64,000 nucleotides of DNA from Sulfuricurvum sp. PD_MW2 (GCF_002633015.1 NZ_NSIU01000003.1:62001-126000); one strand, 5' to 3'. Positions 47,728 through 56,204 are shown, counted from the stretch's first letter. Translations and numbers: made by a program. The notes: generated by a model from the letters alone, not told the origin.

Positions 47728-48225
47728 TTAACGGGATTGATTGTCGTCAAGATTTTCAATTCTGATGATCAATCCATTGTTTCGGTCTTTGAAATAGCTC
47801 AGACCGGGTTTGAGCCGATATACAATGTCCATTTTTTCATTGCGAATGTATTGAGTCTTTGCACCGCCGCACTGTTCACTCGTATTGATCCCCTGAAAAA
47901 TCGGCTCACCGAGCAGTATTCGGCGAAGCGTATCGGTAGGGTACTCGGCAGATAGATACTCACGGATGAAGTCTTGCTCGCTCATGCACCCTGCACTTAC
48001 GCACACCTTCTCATCAATAGAAATCTTTTCTACTGCAACTCCTGCCGTAAAGAGTTCGGCCTCCACCGATTCTCCTTCATGACGGATATACCCCGTATCG
48101 GCAAACTTGAGCTTCGGTGATTTGATCGTGATGATTTTGGGTTCACTAATGCTGTAGTGTTTGCCCGTACACCCTCCGATCATGAGCGCGAGGAGACTAA
48201 CCCATAGGATAAAGAATTTTTGCAT
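47728..48225 (-). CDS. Lipoprotein of unknown function
   Basis: The protein of about 165 residues has a signal peptide and lipobox MIGGC (Cys near residue 19). The mature part is small, with two paired-cysteine sites (VCVSAGCMSE and EQCGGAK) that may form disulfides, and a beta-rich C terminus. The type occurs in Campylobacterota without known function. The ATG at 48225 is preferred (TGAGG five bases upstream); another ATG lies three codons earlier. It overlaps the end of the aldo/keto reductase gene by 29 bases, so the two are likely co-transcribed. Confidence 0.72.
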   Translation of the reverse strand: MQKFFILWVSLLALMIGGCTGKHYSISEPKIITIKSPKLKFADTGYIRHEGESVEAELFTAGVAVEKISIDEKVCVSAGCMSEQDFIREYLSAEYPTDTLRRILLGEPIFQGINTSEQCGGAKTQYIRNEKMDIVYRLKPGLSYFKDRNNGLIIRIENLDDNQSR

Positions 48226-49213
48226 GTACCTCATCCAATTTTTGGAGTAGTTCGGAGCTAAGCGTCACATCCATTGCAGAGAGACTCGCATCGAGCTGTT
48301 CAGGGCTCGTCGCTCCGATAATCGTCGAAGCGACAAAATCAAACTGCTTGCTCCAGGCTATCGCCATCGTCACCGGATGAATCCCGGTTTCATGCGCGAT
48401 ACGAAGATATTCTTGCGTCGAAGCAAGAGTTTTATCGTTCATAAAGCGCGCCGCCATCAAACGTTGACGCTTATTAGCCGATTTGACGTAATCACTGAAC
48501 CGTCCTTGTGCATTGATGTCTTGGTTGTATTTTCCGCTCAGTACCCCTCCGGCCAACGGAGAATACGGCAACAGTGAAATCTTCTCTTCACGGCAAAGTG
48601 CTCCGATTTCGGTCAAATCCCGACGGTTGAGAAGCGAGAAATTGTTTTGGATCGACTCGAAACGGGCTAATTTTTCGTATTTGGAAACCATCAATGATTT
48701 CATCGTCCCCCGCGCCGTATCATTGGAGGTTCCGATATAGCGGACTTTGCCGCTTTGCACCAAAGCATCAAAAGCTCGCATTGACTCTTCGATAGGAACA
48801 ATCGTATCGGGCCAATGCATCTGATAGAGATCAATATACTCTGTTCCCAAACGTTTGAGTGATCCTTCAATTGCCCGCTCGATATGAAACCGATCAATTG
48901 CCGTATACCCATGACGAATCGGAGGGACGAACCATCCCGATGCGGCTCCCGCCACTTTGGAAGCCAAAATAATCGAATCGCGCGGCTTTGTTTTGAGCCA
49001 GCGTCCTACCATCTCTTCAGTTAAACCGACAAGTTTCTCTTCGGGAGGGACGGGATAGAGTTCGGCAGTATCGAAAAAATTGACCCCAGCATCGTACGCT
49101 TTATCCATGATTTTAAATGCCGCTGTCTCATCACATTGGCTTCCAAAGGTCATTGTCCCCATACAAATCGGTGATACGCGCAGTCCACTTCGGCCTATAT
49201 AGCGGTAATTCAT
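48197..49213 (-). CDS. Aldo/keto reductase
   Basis: This NADP(H)-dependent TIM-barrel oxidoreductase of 338 residues has the catalytic tetrad visible: Asp/Tyr in NFFDTAELYPVP, Lys in ILASKVAG and His in YQMHWPD. The C-terminal STIIGATSPEQLDASL binds the cofactor phosphate. It is of the Tas/YghZ type acting on a range of carbonyls; no specific substrate can be named. Divergent from the DUF234 gene; upstream of the lipoprotein gene. Confidence 0.9.
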   Translation of the reverse strand: MNYRYIGRSGLRVSPICMGTMTFGSQCDETAAFKIMDKAYDAGVNFFDTAELYPVPPEEKLVGLTEEMVGRWLKTKPRDSIILASKVAGAASGWFVPPIRHGYTAIDRFHIERAIEGSLKRLGTEYIDLYQMHWPDTIVPIEESMRAFDALVQSGKVRYIGTSNDTARGTMKSLMVSKYEKLARFESIQNNFSLLNRRDLTEIGALCREEKISLLPYSPLAGGVLSGKYNQDINAQGRFSDYVKSANKRQRLMAARFMNDKTLASTQEYLRIAHETGIHPVTMAIAWSKQFDFVASTIIGATSPEQLDASLSAMDVTLSSELLQKLDEVHAKILYPMG

Positions 49214-49307
49214 GCAATCTCATTTCACAGTAACAAAATTTATAATGCTATTTTAGCGTTTTTGAACCACAACTGTCTTCGCAAATGGATGCGATACAAT
49301 TATTCGT

Positions 49308-49313
49308 TATAAT
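49308..49313 (+). promoter_or_regulatory. -10 box directly before the DUF234 gene, predicting a leaderless mRNA
   Basis: Perfect TATAAT ending 7 bases before the ATG at 49321. The intervening CTCCGCC offers no ribosome site. Same layout as at miaA. Confidence 0.6.
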
Positions 49314-49320
49314 CTCCGCC

Positions 49321-50226
49321 ATGGATAGAAAACTGATAAGCGATTTTTTTCATCTCAATCTTCCAAGCGATATGGAACAGTGCATTGAGTTATTCGCCAT
49401 TTTCGGTGGCTACAATCAACCAATCGATACCGATCAGCCGATTGAAACACTCATCTTTGAGCATATCATTTCCCCTTTTGAATCTCATCGTGAGAATATA
49501 CTTCTACCTCTCAACGATAATCCTCTGTATATTAATTTGCTCCATGCTATTGCAGTTGGAGATCGCAGGCAACGTTCAGCCTACCGTCGCGCCCGCATCG
49601 GTAAAGAACGGGGGAGCGAGGCGTTTGCATTTTTGCGTCATAGCGGTTATCTCAGCCTTGAACGTTCACGGGAAATACCTTTGCAGCGGGCCTATCCGAA
49701 ACAGCGGTTCAAAAAAGAGATAGAACACCATGTCATTTCTCATAAATACCGATTTATTACCCCATTTTTACGTTTTTGGTTTGCCTTTGTCGAGCCGTTT
49801 TCCCAATCGATCCGTGAGGAAAATTATCAATTCTTTTTAGAGCATTTTCGAGAGCATTTCAATGCTTTTGTCGGATTTACGTTTGAAGAGCTGTGCGACC
49901 TCTATATCCGAGAGATTTTAGCTCCGACATTTGGAGGTGATATTTTGGATTCAGGGAGTTATTGGAATCGTGAAGTAGAGATCGATCTTTTCACTGAGAC
50001 GATGGAAGGGGAAATTTGGGTCGGGGAGTGCAAGTGGACAAACCATAAAGTCAACAAAAAAGAGTTTCACAAACTTGAAGAAAAATGTTCTAAACTCTCG
50101 ATAACACCCGATAAAATATTTTTGTTCACAAAACGGGGATTTTCAAATGAGCTGAACGATATAAAAGACAAACGTCTCTATCGTATTGATGCAGAAGAGC
50201 TGAGTGTATTAACTAACCGCTCTTAG
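49321..50226 (+). CDS. Stand-alone DUF234 protein with a PD-(D/E)XK nuclease-like motif
   Basis: DUF234 normally forms the C-terminal part of archaeal/bacterial AAA-type ATPases. Here the 301-residue protein lacks any P-loop. An N-terminal winged-helix-like region (about residues 40-130) leads to the DUF234 core (FITPFLRFWFAFVEP; GFTFEELCDLYI) and the motif VEIDLFTETMEGEIWVGECKW, a D...ExK arrangement as in PD-(D/E)XK nucleases. An in-frame ATG 36 bases upstream is less likely because TATAAT lies between it and this start. It converges on the J-domain gene with an 18-base overlap. Nuclease activity is inference. Confidence 0.75.
   Translation: MDRKLISDFFHLNLPSDMEQCIELFAIFGGYNQPIDTDQPIETLIFEHIISPFESHRENILLPLNDNPLYINLLHAIAVGDRRQRSAYRRARIGKERGSEAFAFLRHSGYLSLERSREIPLQRAYPKQRFKKEIEHHVISHKYRFITPFLRFWFAFVEPFSQSIREENYQFFLEHFREHFNAFVGFTFEELCDLYIREILAPTFGGDILDSGSYWNREVEIDLFTETMEGEIWVGECKWTNHKVNKKEFHKLEEKCSKLSITPDKIFLFTKRGFSNELNDIKDKRLYRIDAEELSVLTNRS
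50195..50224. terminator. Weak hairpin at the overlapping ends of the DUF234 and J-domain genes
   Basis: AAGAGC (50195-50200) and GCTCTT (50219-50224) flank an 18-base loop; the complement of the J-domain stop (50209-50211) is in the loop and the DUF234 TAG (50224-50226) begins in the stem. The long loop makes this a weak case. Confidence 0.3.
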
Positions 50227-50997
50227 TGCCCCGTATGCCTCTTGAAGAAGCTGAAATTTCTCCGTATATTTATTGATGATTTTCGGGCTTTTATTTTGTA
50301 CACGATCAGGATGATACCGTTTAGCCAGTGTACGATACCGTTTTTTCAAATCTTCCGGCGAAGACCCCATCGGAATTTCAAAAATCGCATGATAGCGGAT
50401 CATTTTATCGATTGCATCATTGCTTTGTCCCCATCCGCGATAGTTGCCATACAATCGGCTCATAAACATATCATCATATTGGTAGTTGATCGTAAAATGG
50501 AGAACTTCACGGCGATTGAGTGTTTTCTCCAAACGTGCCCGTGATTGCTGCGTCGTTACGTCGATAAACAATGCATCGTTTGTCGAGCTGGTCACCATAC
50601 TGGAGAGCTGCTGTTTGAGATAGCGCATCACCCAACGATTTGGCGTTAGAACACTCAGTTTTACACGATCCGGTCCGAACGCATACACTTCGACATCGAC
50701 TTTTTCACTCTCACGAAACGGTACTTCGATACGGACAGCCGCTGTTTTGCACCGTTTTAACGAACGGGTATAAAACGGGCTGGAGAGTTCATTGGCTTTG
50801 GTGAAACGCTCACTGAGCGTCTCTAAAAATTCCTCTTTTTGATCTGCGGAGTTTTCATTATTGAGAACCAATACCCCATTATCCAAAAACAGCGTGTTAT
50901 GGATGTGATGATCGAAAAACTCCTCCATCCACGACTCTTCGAGCGTGTTGGAACTTCCTTGAACAAAGATAGCGTTATTGCGTAAAACAACTCTCAC
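50209..50997 (-). CDS. J-domain protein with C-terminal DnaJ domain
   Basis: The 262-residue protein has an uncharacterised N-terminal region of about 185 residues without membrane spans. A C-terminal J-domain follows (about 195-262; YHAIFEIPMGSSPEDLKKRYR, KRYHPDRVQ with the HPD tripeptide). J-domains stimulate Hsp70 ATPase, so this is likely a co-chaperone that brings a specific client to DnaK; the client is unknown. A C-terminal rather than N-terminal J-domain recalls DjlA, but that protein is membrane-anchored. Confidence 0.85.
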   Translation of the reverse strand: MRVVLRNNAIFVQGSSNTLEESWMEEFFDHHIHNTLFLDNGVLVLNNENSADQKEEFLETLSERFTKANELSSPFYTRSLKRCKTAAVRIEVPFRESEKVDVEVYAFGPDRVKLSVLTPNRWVMRYLKQQLSSMVTSSTNDALFIDVTTQQSRARLEKTLNRREVLHFTINYQYDDMFMSRLYGNYRGWGQSNDAIDKMIRYHAIFEIPMGSSPEDLKKRYRTLAKRYHPDRVQNKSPKIINKYTEKFQLLQEAYGALRAVS

Positions 50998-51115
50998 GGC
51001 AGCCCCCGTTTAGTGATTCTTTTCTCATCTAAAGCAAAATGAGTTCCACTCTTGTGCCACCAAAAGGACACTTTATTTTTTTAGAGTTCTCCATTCCATA
51101 TTCCAAGGGGTCTTT

Positions 51116-52444
51116 ATGTCATACGCGACGAAACGATATTGGTTTTATGCCTTCGTCACCGTCATCACTTTTGTCATGCCGTTTATCACGGTCAATCAAA
51201 ACCATCTTTTACTCCTCTCCTTTGAAAAATTACAGTTTCATTTCATGGGATTGGCGTACGATGTCAATGAGTTTTATATCATGCCGTTTTTATTGATGTT
51301 TTTCTTCATCGGAATTTTCGCCCTTACGTCCATTATGGGCAGAGCGTGGTGCGGATGGGGCTGCCCGCAGACAATTTTCCGCACCCTCTACCGTGATCTC
51401 ATCCAAGGCTCTCTCCTCGATCTGCGCACAATCGCCAATAAACAAAAACGGATGAATACGTCACCACTGGAAAATAAGCTCAAAATCGTTGTTGGTTTTT
51501 TACTGTGGACATTAATAGCTATAACTGCATCAACCAATTTCATCTGGTACTTCGTCCCTCCGGAAGATTTTTTTGTCTACATGCAACACCCGCAAGAGCA
51601 TCTGTTTATCGTTACTTTTATCCTCTCATCCGCCGCATTTTTAGTTTATGATATTGTTTGGATGCAGGAGAGTTTTTGTACCTATCTTTGCCCCTATTCA
51701 CGTATTCAAACCGTCCTTTATGATGATGATACCAAACACGTCCTGTATAACACCCATCGCGGCGGTGTGATTTATACGGACAACCAAAAACAGATTACCG
51801 ATGCCAAGCAATGGATCAACAGCGAAGAGTGCACCACCTGTGAAGCATGCGTCAAAGTATGTCCGACCCATATCGATATTCGAAAAGGGCTACAACTAGA
51901 GTGTATTAACTGTCTGGGATGTGCCGATGTGTGCAGCACCGTCATGGGAAAACTGGGGAAAAAATCGTTGATTGAATGGAGTAGCCCAAAGTCGCTCTTG
52001 CATCATGGTAAGCGCACTATCTTTTCAAAACGCAATCTTATGTATTTTGCCGCCATGATCGGATCCTTGATCTTTGCTGCGGCATTAGCATCAGAACAAG
52101 AGCAAGTATTGGTCAATATCAATAAACCAAATGAACTTTACAAAATACACGATGGCATCGTTAGCAACAACTATATTGTGAACATCCACAATACCCAAAA
52201 ACAAACCTATACTTACGATGTAAAAGTAGCTGACAAAAACTTTCGCATCGATCGATTTGAATCTCTCACCCTTAAACCCGATGGGATGAGAAAACGGATT
52301 TTGGTCATCTCGACACCTCAAAATCTCTCTCGCTCAACCCGACGGGACACCCCATTGAGACTCAAACTAACCATCTTCGCACAAGAAGATCCGAAAATCT
52401 CCATCACCAAAGAGATTTCGTTTATCTATCCGCGGATCCCGTGA
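51116..52444 (+). CDS. ccoG: Cytochrome c oxidase accessory protein CcoG
   Basis: CcoG (FixG/RdxA) is a polyferredoxin-like membrane protein involved in copper reduction for cbb3-type oxidase assembly. The 442-residue protein shows an N-terminal span, [36 protein letters not shown], and CTTCEACVKVCPTHIDIRKGL with CINCLGCADVC. A final span precedes a C-terminal immunoglobulin-like periplasmic domain. Ribosome site AAGGGG. No other cco genes are adjacent. The end overlaps the kinase gene by 19 bases. Confidence 0.93.
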   Translation: MSYATKRYWFYAFVTVITFVMPFITVNQNHLLLLSFEKLQFHFMGLAYDVNEFYIMPFLLMFFFIGIFALTSIMGRAWCGWGCPQTIFRTLYRDLIQGSLLDLRTIANKQKRMNTSPLENKLKIVVGFLLWTLIAITASTNFIWYFVPPEDFFVYMQHPQEHLFIVTFILSSAAFLVYDIVWMQESFCTYLCPYSRIQTVLYDDDTKHVLYNTHRGGVIYTDNQKQITDAKQWINSEECTTCEACVKVCPTHIDIRKGLQLECINCLGCADVCSTVMGKLGKKSLIEWSSPKSLLHHGKRTIFSKRNLMYFAAMIGSLIFAAALASEQEQVLVNINKPNELYKIHDGIVSNNYIVNIHNTQKQTYTYDVKVADKNFRIDRFESLTLKPDGMRKRILVISTPQNLSRSTRRDTPLRLKLTIFAQEDPKISITKEISFIYPRIP

Positions 52445-52451
52445 TGGATAG
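52426..52451. terminator. Hairpin at the overlapping ends of ccoG and the kinase gene
   Basis: CTATCC (52426-52431) pairs with GGATAG (52446-52451) around a 14-base loop. The ccoG TGA (52442-52444) is in the loop and the kinase stop (complement of 52426-52428) opens the stem. No T run; moderate support only. Confidence 0.35.
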
Positions 52452-53757
52452 CTATGGAGAGGGTGAAAACACTCCCCTCTCGAAGCTTGCTTTGAACTGC
52501 AATGGTTCCACCAAAGCTTTTCTCGACAATCATTTTCGCCAGATAAAGCCCTATACCGCTCCCCTCTGATTTCGTCGTGAAATAAGGATCGAAAATCTTG
52601 CCAAGCGTCTCATTGCCTATCCCCTCTCCATTATCCTCGATCACAATAATCACATTATCCTCTGAGCACTCCGTACGAATACTAATCTTGGGTTCACTCA
52701 CTCCGCTCAGCGCATCGGAGGCATTGGAAACCAATGCTAAAATCACATGTGAGAGTTCATTTCTTTTCCCAAACAGCATAATTTCTTGATCGCAAGAGAG
52801 CCACACCAATGCAATCCCTTTGCTCTTCAAATCAGGAGCGATCACGGCAATGCTATTTTCAATTGCCTCGGTGAGTGAAAAAGGTTCTTTGATTTTAGCA
52901 GGGGTATAAAACTCTTTGAAATCATCGATCGTTTTGGATAAATATTGCAACTGTTCTTGTGCAGATACGATTTTTTTTTGAAAATATGCCTCTTCCAGCG
53001 TCTTGGATTCATAACGGTTTTTTAGATTTATCAACATATACGACAAATTGTTAAGGGGTTGACGAAACTGATGCGTTATCGTAGCAATCATCTCTCCGCT
53101 CTTCGCCATTTTGGATTGCTGAAACAGCATATTTTGATGATCGATCGCCTGATTTTTAAAAAGATTGTATTTATACGAAATGGAGATCGTGAACAGCACC
53201 GCTTCTACCGCAAAAGCGATCAAGACAATATCGACATACCCTCGATCGACGTATACGTGTTTGAGCTGAAATACAAACAGCAACACACATAACAACGACC
53301 ACCCTATGACATAGACAATGGTCGGTTTAAATCCCGATCGGAGATTAAACACCACCGAGAGAAACAAAATGGCATACACCACCGTATAGGGAAGATATTC
53401 AAATAAAACATAGTGATAAAAAGCGGTCAATATAACCACATTGAGCAGCACCGTATTGATGATCAGTTCTTTAAAGTTCGAAATTTTTGGGATCAGATTC
53501 CCTTCATGAAATGTTATAGCGAAAACTACCGCACTGAGTGTTGAGAATAGAAGAAAAATCCCCTGTAAAACAGAAGAAATGGCAAAAAGATGGCTATAAG
53601 AAAGGATGTATCCGAGTGAAAAAACCTGCATGGCGCAATAGCTGATGTACATCATCTCTTTGGAGTACATGTACCTCACCAGCGTATAGACGATACTCAT
53701 CAATAAAATGCCGAATGTCGCTCCATAGGCCAAAAGAGTGAATGTTTCAGCACTCAA
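52426..53757 (-). CDS. Sensor histidine kinase with 7TMR-DISM-type membrane domain
   Basis: The 443-residue protein has about seven N-terminal membrane spans (residues 5-200) and no large periplasmic domain. The phosphoacceptor region THQFRQPLNNLSY follows, then the N box LVSNASDALSG, G1 IEDNGEGIG and G2 EGSGIGLYLAKMIVEKSFGG. It should phosphorylate the adjacent response regulator; the two overlap by 11 bases. The signal may be membrane-related or sensed by the spans themselves. A run of nine A residues (T on the plus strand, 52971-52979) in the coding part could cause slippage. Confidence 0.9.
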   Translation of the reverse strand: MSAETFTLLAYGATFGILLMSIVYTLVRYMYSKEMMYISYCAMQVFSLGYILSYSHLFAISSVLQGIFLLFSTLSAVVFAITFHEGNLIPKISNFKELIINTVLLNVVILTAFYHYVLFEYLPYTVVYAILFLSVVFNLRSGFKPTIVYVIGWSLLCVLLFVFQLKHVYVDRGYVDIVLIAFAVEAVLFTISISYKYNLFKNQAIDHQNMLFQQSKMAKSGEMIATITHQFRQPLNNLSYMLINLKNRYESKTLEEAYFQKKIVSAQEQLQYLSKTIDDFKEFYTPAKIKEPFSLTEAIENSIAVIAPDLKSKGIALVWLSCDQEIMLFGKRNELSHVILALVSNASDALSGVSEPKISIRTECSEDNVIIVIEDNGEGIGNETLGKIFDPYFTTKSEGSGIGLYLAKMIVEKSFGGTIAVQSKLREGSVFTLSIAIHHGIRG

Positions 53758-54427
53758 TTTTATATCCTGTGCCCGAAAGATTCGAAATGAGATTCGCCGG
53801 CAGTTTCGCTTTGAGATTTTTGATCAGTGTTTTGAGTGCATCGGGGCTCATCACACTCTCATGCCACACGTGATTTTCAATCTCGCTATAGGTGACATAA
53901 CGATTTTTGTATTTCAGGAGCAAATTTAGTAGCAAAAGCTCTTTCGTACGCAATGCAACCATCTCACCTTGATCAAAGAGTGTTTGGTTATAGCGGTCAA
54001 AAAAGACGTTTTCTGCGATTTCAATTACATTCGAATCTTTGTTACGGATACTATCGACACAAAGTTGCAAAGCTTCTTTAAATGCACTCTCCTGCACCGG
54101 TTTGATTAAATATTTGATCAATTGCAGCTCAATCGCCTGTAACAGATAGCTTGTATCGCTAAATGCCGTGATCACGATGATATGAGTCTCTTTGTTCTCT
54201 TTGCGGATCTGTTTGATAAACTCCAGTCCATTGAGTTTCGGCATCTGGATATCGGTAATGATAATCTCAGGATGATGTTCGCGGTAAAGTTTTAATCCCT
54301 CAAAAGCATCAGAAGCGGCATAAATGTAATCAAAATAGTTTTCGAGATACTCAATACCGTTTTCACGCGCCACATCATCATCTTCGACATACAAAATACG
54401 AAGATTTTTAGTGGCTGACGTTTCCAT
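53747..54427 (-). CDS. OmpR-type response regulator
   Basis: The product of about 226 residues has a receiver domain (RILYVEDDDVARENG; phospho-Asp in IIITDIQMPKLNGLEF; Lys in LIKPVQ). A C-terminal winged-helix DNA-binding domain follows (RTKELLLLNLLL; DALKTLIKNLKAKLP; LSGTGYKI). The ATG at 54427 is used since it lies 4 bases after the aguB stop; the open frame continues upstream into aguB without a plausible start. Partner of the downstream kinase. Target genes unknown; the adjacent divergent flagellin, aguB and ccoG are candidates. Confidence 0.9.
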   Translation of the reverse strand: METSATKNLRILYVEDDDVARENGIEYLENYFDYIYAASDAFEGLKLYREHHPEIIITDIQMPKLNGLEFIKQIRKENKETHIIVITAFSDTSYLLQAIELQLIKYLIKPVQESAFKEALQLCVDSIRNKDSNVIEIAENVFFDRYNQTLFDQGEMVALRTKELLLLNLLLKYKNRYVTYSEIENHVWHESVMSPDALKTLIKNLKAKLPANLISNLSGTGYKIEC

Positions 54428-54431
54428 ACCG

Positions 54432-55280
54432 TTAGTGTTTAACGATCTCTCCGTAACACTCCGGTCGTCGATCACGTACAAGCCCCCAGTAGTGACGATG
54501 TTCACGGATCGCAACCGGATCAAATTCGCTGTAAAGAATTTCTTCTTTATCGCGGGAGGCTTCGGCAACTTTTTCTCCTGTATAATCGGTAATAAACGAA
54601 GAGCCGTAAAACGTCAGAGTACAACTCTCTCCAACCTCTTCACCAATACGGTTGGCAGCGATAACTGGGATGATGTTCGCAGCAGAGTGCCCCATTTGTA
54701 CCCGCTGCCAATGTGATGCCGAATCAACACCGATCTCCGGTTCGCTTCCGATTGCCGTCGGATAAAAAATCATATCCGCTCCCATCAGCGTCAAAGAACG
54801 CGCTGTCTCCGGAAACCACTGATCCCAGCAAATACCGACACCGATGTTTCCAAATGCTGTTTTCCAGACTTTAAAGCCGGTATCTCCCGGTTCAAAATAA
54901 AATTTTTCCTCGTATCCCGGCCCATCAGGAATGTGGGTTTTTCGGTAGTTTTCCATAACACTCCCATCCGAATCAATCATCACAAGAGAGTTAAAATAAC
55001 GCTCCCCGTCACGCTCGAAATAACTGATCGGCAGTACAACACCAAGCTCTTTTGCCAAAGCACTAAAATGGGCTATAAGCGGATTGTTCTCACGCGGTTG
55101 CGCCCACTCAAAATACTTTTTGTCCATGTCTTTACAAAAATAGTACCCCTCAAACAGTTCAGGGATCAAAATAATATTCGCTCCGTTACGTGCCGCTTCA
55201 CGTACCATCGATTCGGCTTTGAGAATATTTGCGCTTTTATCTTCGCTCATCTGCATTTGCACTGCCGCAACTTTGATCAT
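54432..55280 (-). CDS. aguB: N-carbamoylputrescine amidase
   Basis: AguB hydrolyses N-carbamoylputrescine to putrescine, CO2 and ammonia, the last step of the agmatine route. The nitrilase-fold triad is Glu41 (LIPELFEGYYF), Lys114 (NYRKTHIPDGPGYEEKFYF) and Cys151 (GVGICWDQWFPE), all as in the family. The 282-residue length is normal. No agmatine deiminase gene is in this window. Only 4 bases separate it from the response regulator, suggesting co-transcription. Confidence 0.92.
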   Translation of the reverse strand: MIKVAAVQMQMSEDKSANILKAESMVREAARNGANIILIPELFEGYYFCKDMDKKYFEWAQPRENNPLIAHFSALAKELGVVLPISYFERDGERYFNSLVMIDSDGSVMENYRKTHIPDGPGYEEKFYFEPGDTGFKVWKTAFGNIGVGICWDQWFPETARSLTLMGADMIFYPTAIGSEPEIGVDSASHWQRVQMGHSAANIIPVIAANRIGEEVGESCTLTFYGSSFITDYTGEKVAEASRDKEEILYSEFDPVAIREHRHYWGLVRDRRPECYGEIVKH

Positions 55281-55417
55281 CTTTGCTCCTACAACTGTAT
55301 TCCATTACCGCAATTATAGCATTGCTCGGATACAGAATCTTTACTCTAAAATTATTATTATTTTTTAATATGTACCGTGATATTCTATACTAAATATGAG
55401 ATGTGAAAGGAGACACG

Positions 55418-56167
55418 ATGGCTACTATAAATACTCAGTACAATCCTCTTCCGCAAATGAATACGGAAACAGCTAAACGCGATAAAACACTTGAAAAGAT
55501 TGCCTCGGCTATTGAACTGGGGATGGAAGATAGTGCTTCGCGCTCCATTTCGGATATGCTGCAAAATGAGATTTCTACAGCATCTCAAGGAATCATAAAC
55601 GCAAACGACGGTATCTCGATGATGCAGATTGTCGGCGGAACACTCAATTCGCTCTCCGATCAGACCCAAACACTCAATGATCTGAGTGTCCGATATAATA
55701 ATGCGTCTTTGGATGATTCCCAAAAACAAATGCTCCAAGGAGAGTTCAACCGTACCGTTGCATCCATGCAGCAAAGCATAGATAGCACGAGCTTCAATGG
55801 AAAACCTCTATTTGGAAACTCCATGAATTTCTCATTAGGTGATAGTACCATCTCGGCAACTGTGCCCTCACTTTCACCTTCATCGCTTGCCATTGACAAT
55901 CAAGACTCGATTAAAGCCTATAGCGATGCTATTTCTCAAGCGAATTCAGAGGTAGGATCAACAACCAATAATTTTGTAAGTGCCTCAACAGCTCTTTTGG
56001 ACAAAATTACTTCCACATCAGCAGCAAAAAGTCAGATCGCCGATACTGATATGGCCAATGCGATCAAAGAGTTTCAACAAACTAACCTGAAATTGGATAT
56101 GACGCAAATCGCCATTGCACATCAAAATGATATTTTACGCCAAAACGTAACACGGTTATTGGGATAA
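55418..56167 (+). CDS. flaC: FlaC-type flagellin-like protein
   Basis: The 249-residue protein has the conserved D0/D1 ends of flagellin (SASRSISDMLQNEISTASQG; LDMTQIAIAHQNDILRQNVTRLLG) and a short middle without D2/D3. This is the size and layout of FlaC in C. jejuni (249 residues), a secreted, non-filament flagellin homologue. Shared segments include the LNDLSVRYNNASLDDSQK and LAIDNQDSIKAYSDA regions. The ATG at 55418 is supported by AAGGAG at 7 bases; a GTG upstream is less likely. No clear sigma-28 or sigma-54 promoter was found; a TATACT occurs about 30 bases before the start. Confidence 0.85.
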   Translation: MATINTQYNPLPQMNTETAKRDKTLEKIASAIELGMEDSASRSISDMLQNEISTASQGIINANDGISMMQIVGGTLNSLSDQTQTLNDLSVRYNNASLDDSQKQMLQGEFNRTVASMQQSIDSTSFNGKPLFGNSMNFSLGDSTISATVPSLSPSSLAIDNQDSIKAYSDAISQANSEVGSTTNNFVSASTALLDKITSTSAAKSQIADTDMANAIKEFQQTNLKLDMTQIAIAHQNDILRQNVTRLLG

Positions 56168-56176
56168 AAGAAGAAG

Positions 56177-56204
56177 AAAGATCGAATGATTACATTCGAT
56201 CTTT
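56177..56204. terminator. Strong bidirectional hairpin with the argS stop codon in its loop
   Basis: AAAGATCGAATG (56177-56188) pairs perfectly with CATTCGATCTTT (56193-56204) around the four-base loop ATTA, which contains the complement of the argS TAA (56190-56192). The last codons of argS (Lys-Asp-Arg-Met) form one arm. T-rich sequence follows on both strands (TTTTG plus; CTTCTTCTTTT minus). Confidence 0.8.

Noticed and set aside
55346-55383. Possible sigma-28 promoter (TAAA ... CCGTGAT) before flaC
   Set aside because: Spacing between the elements is about 24 bases rather than about 15, so the match is not acceptable.
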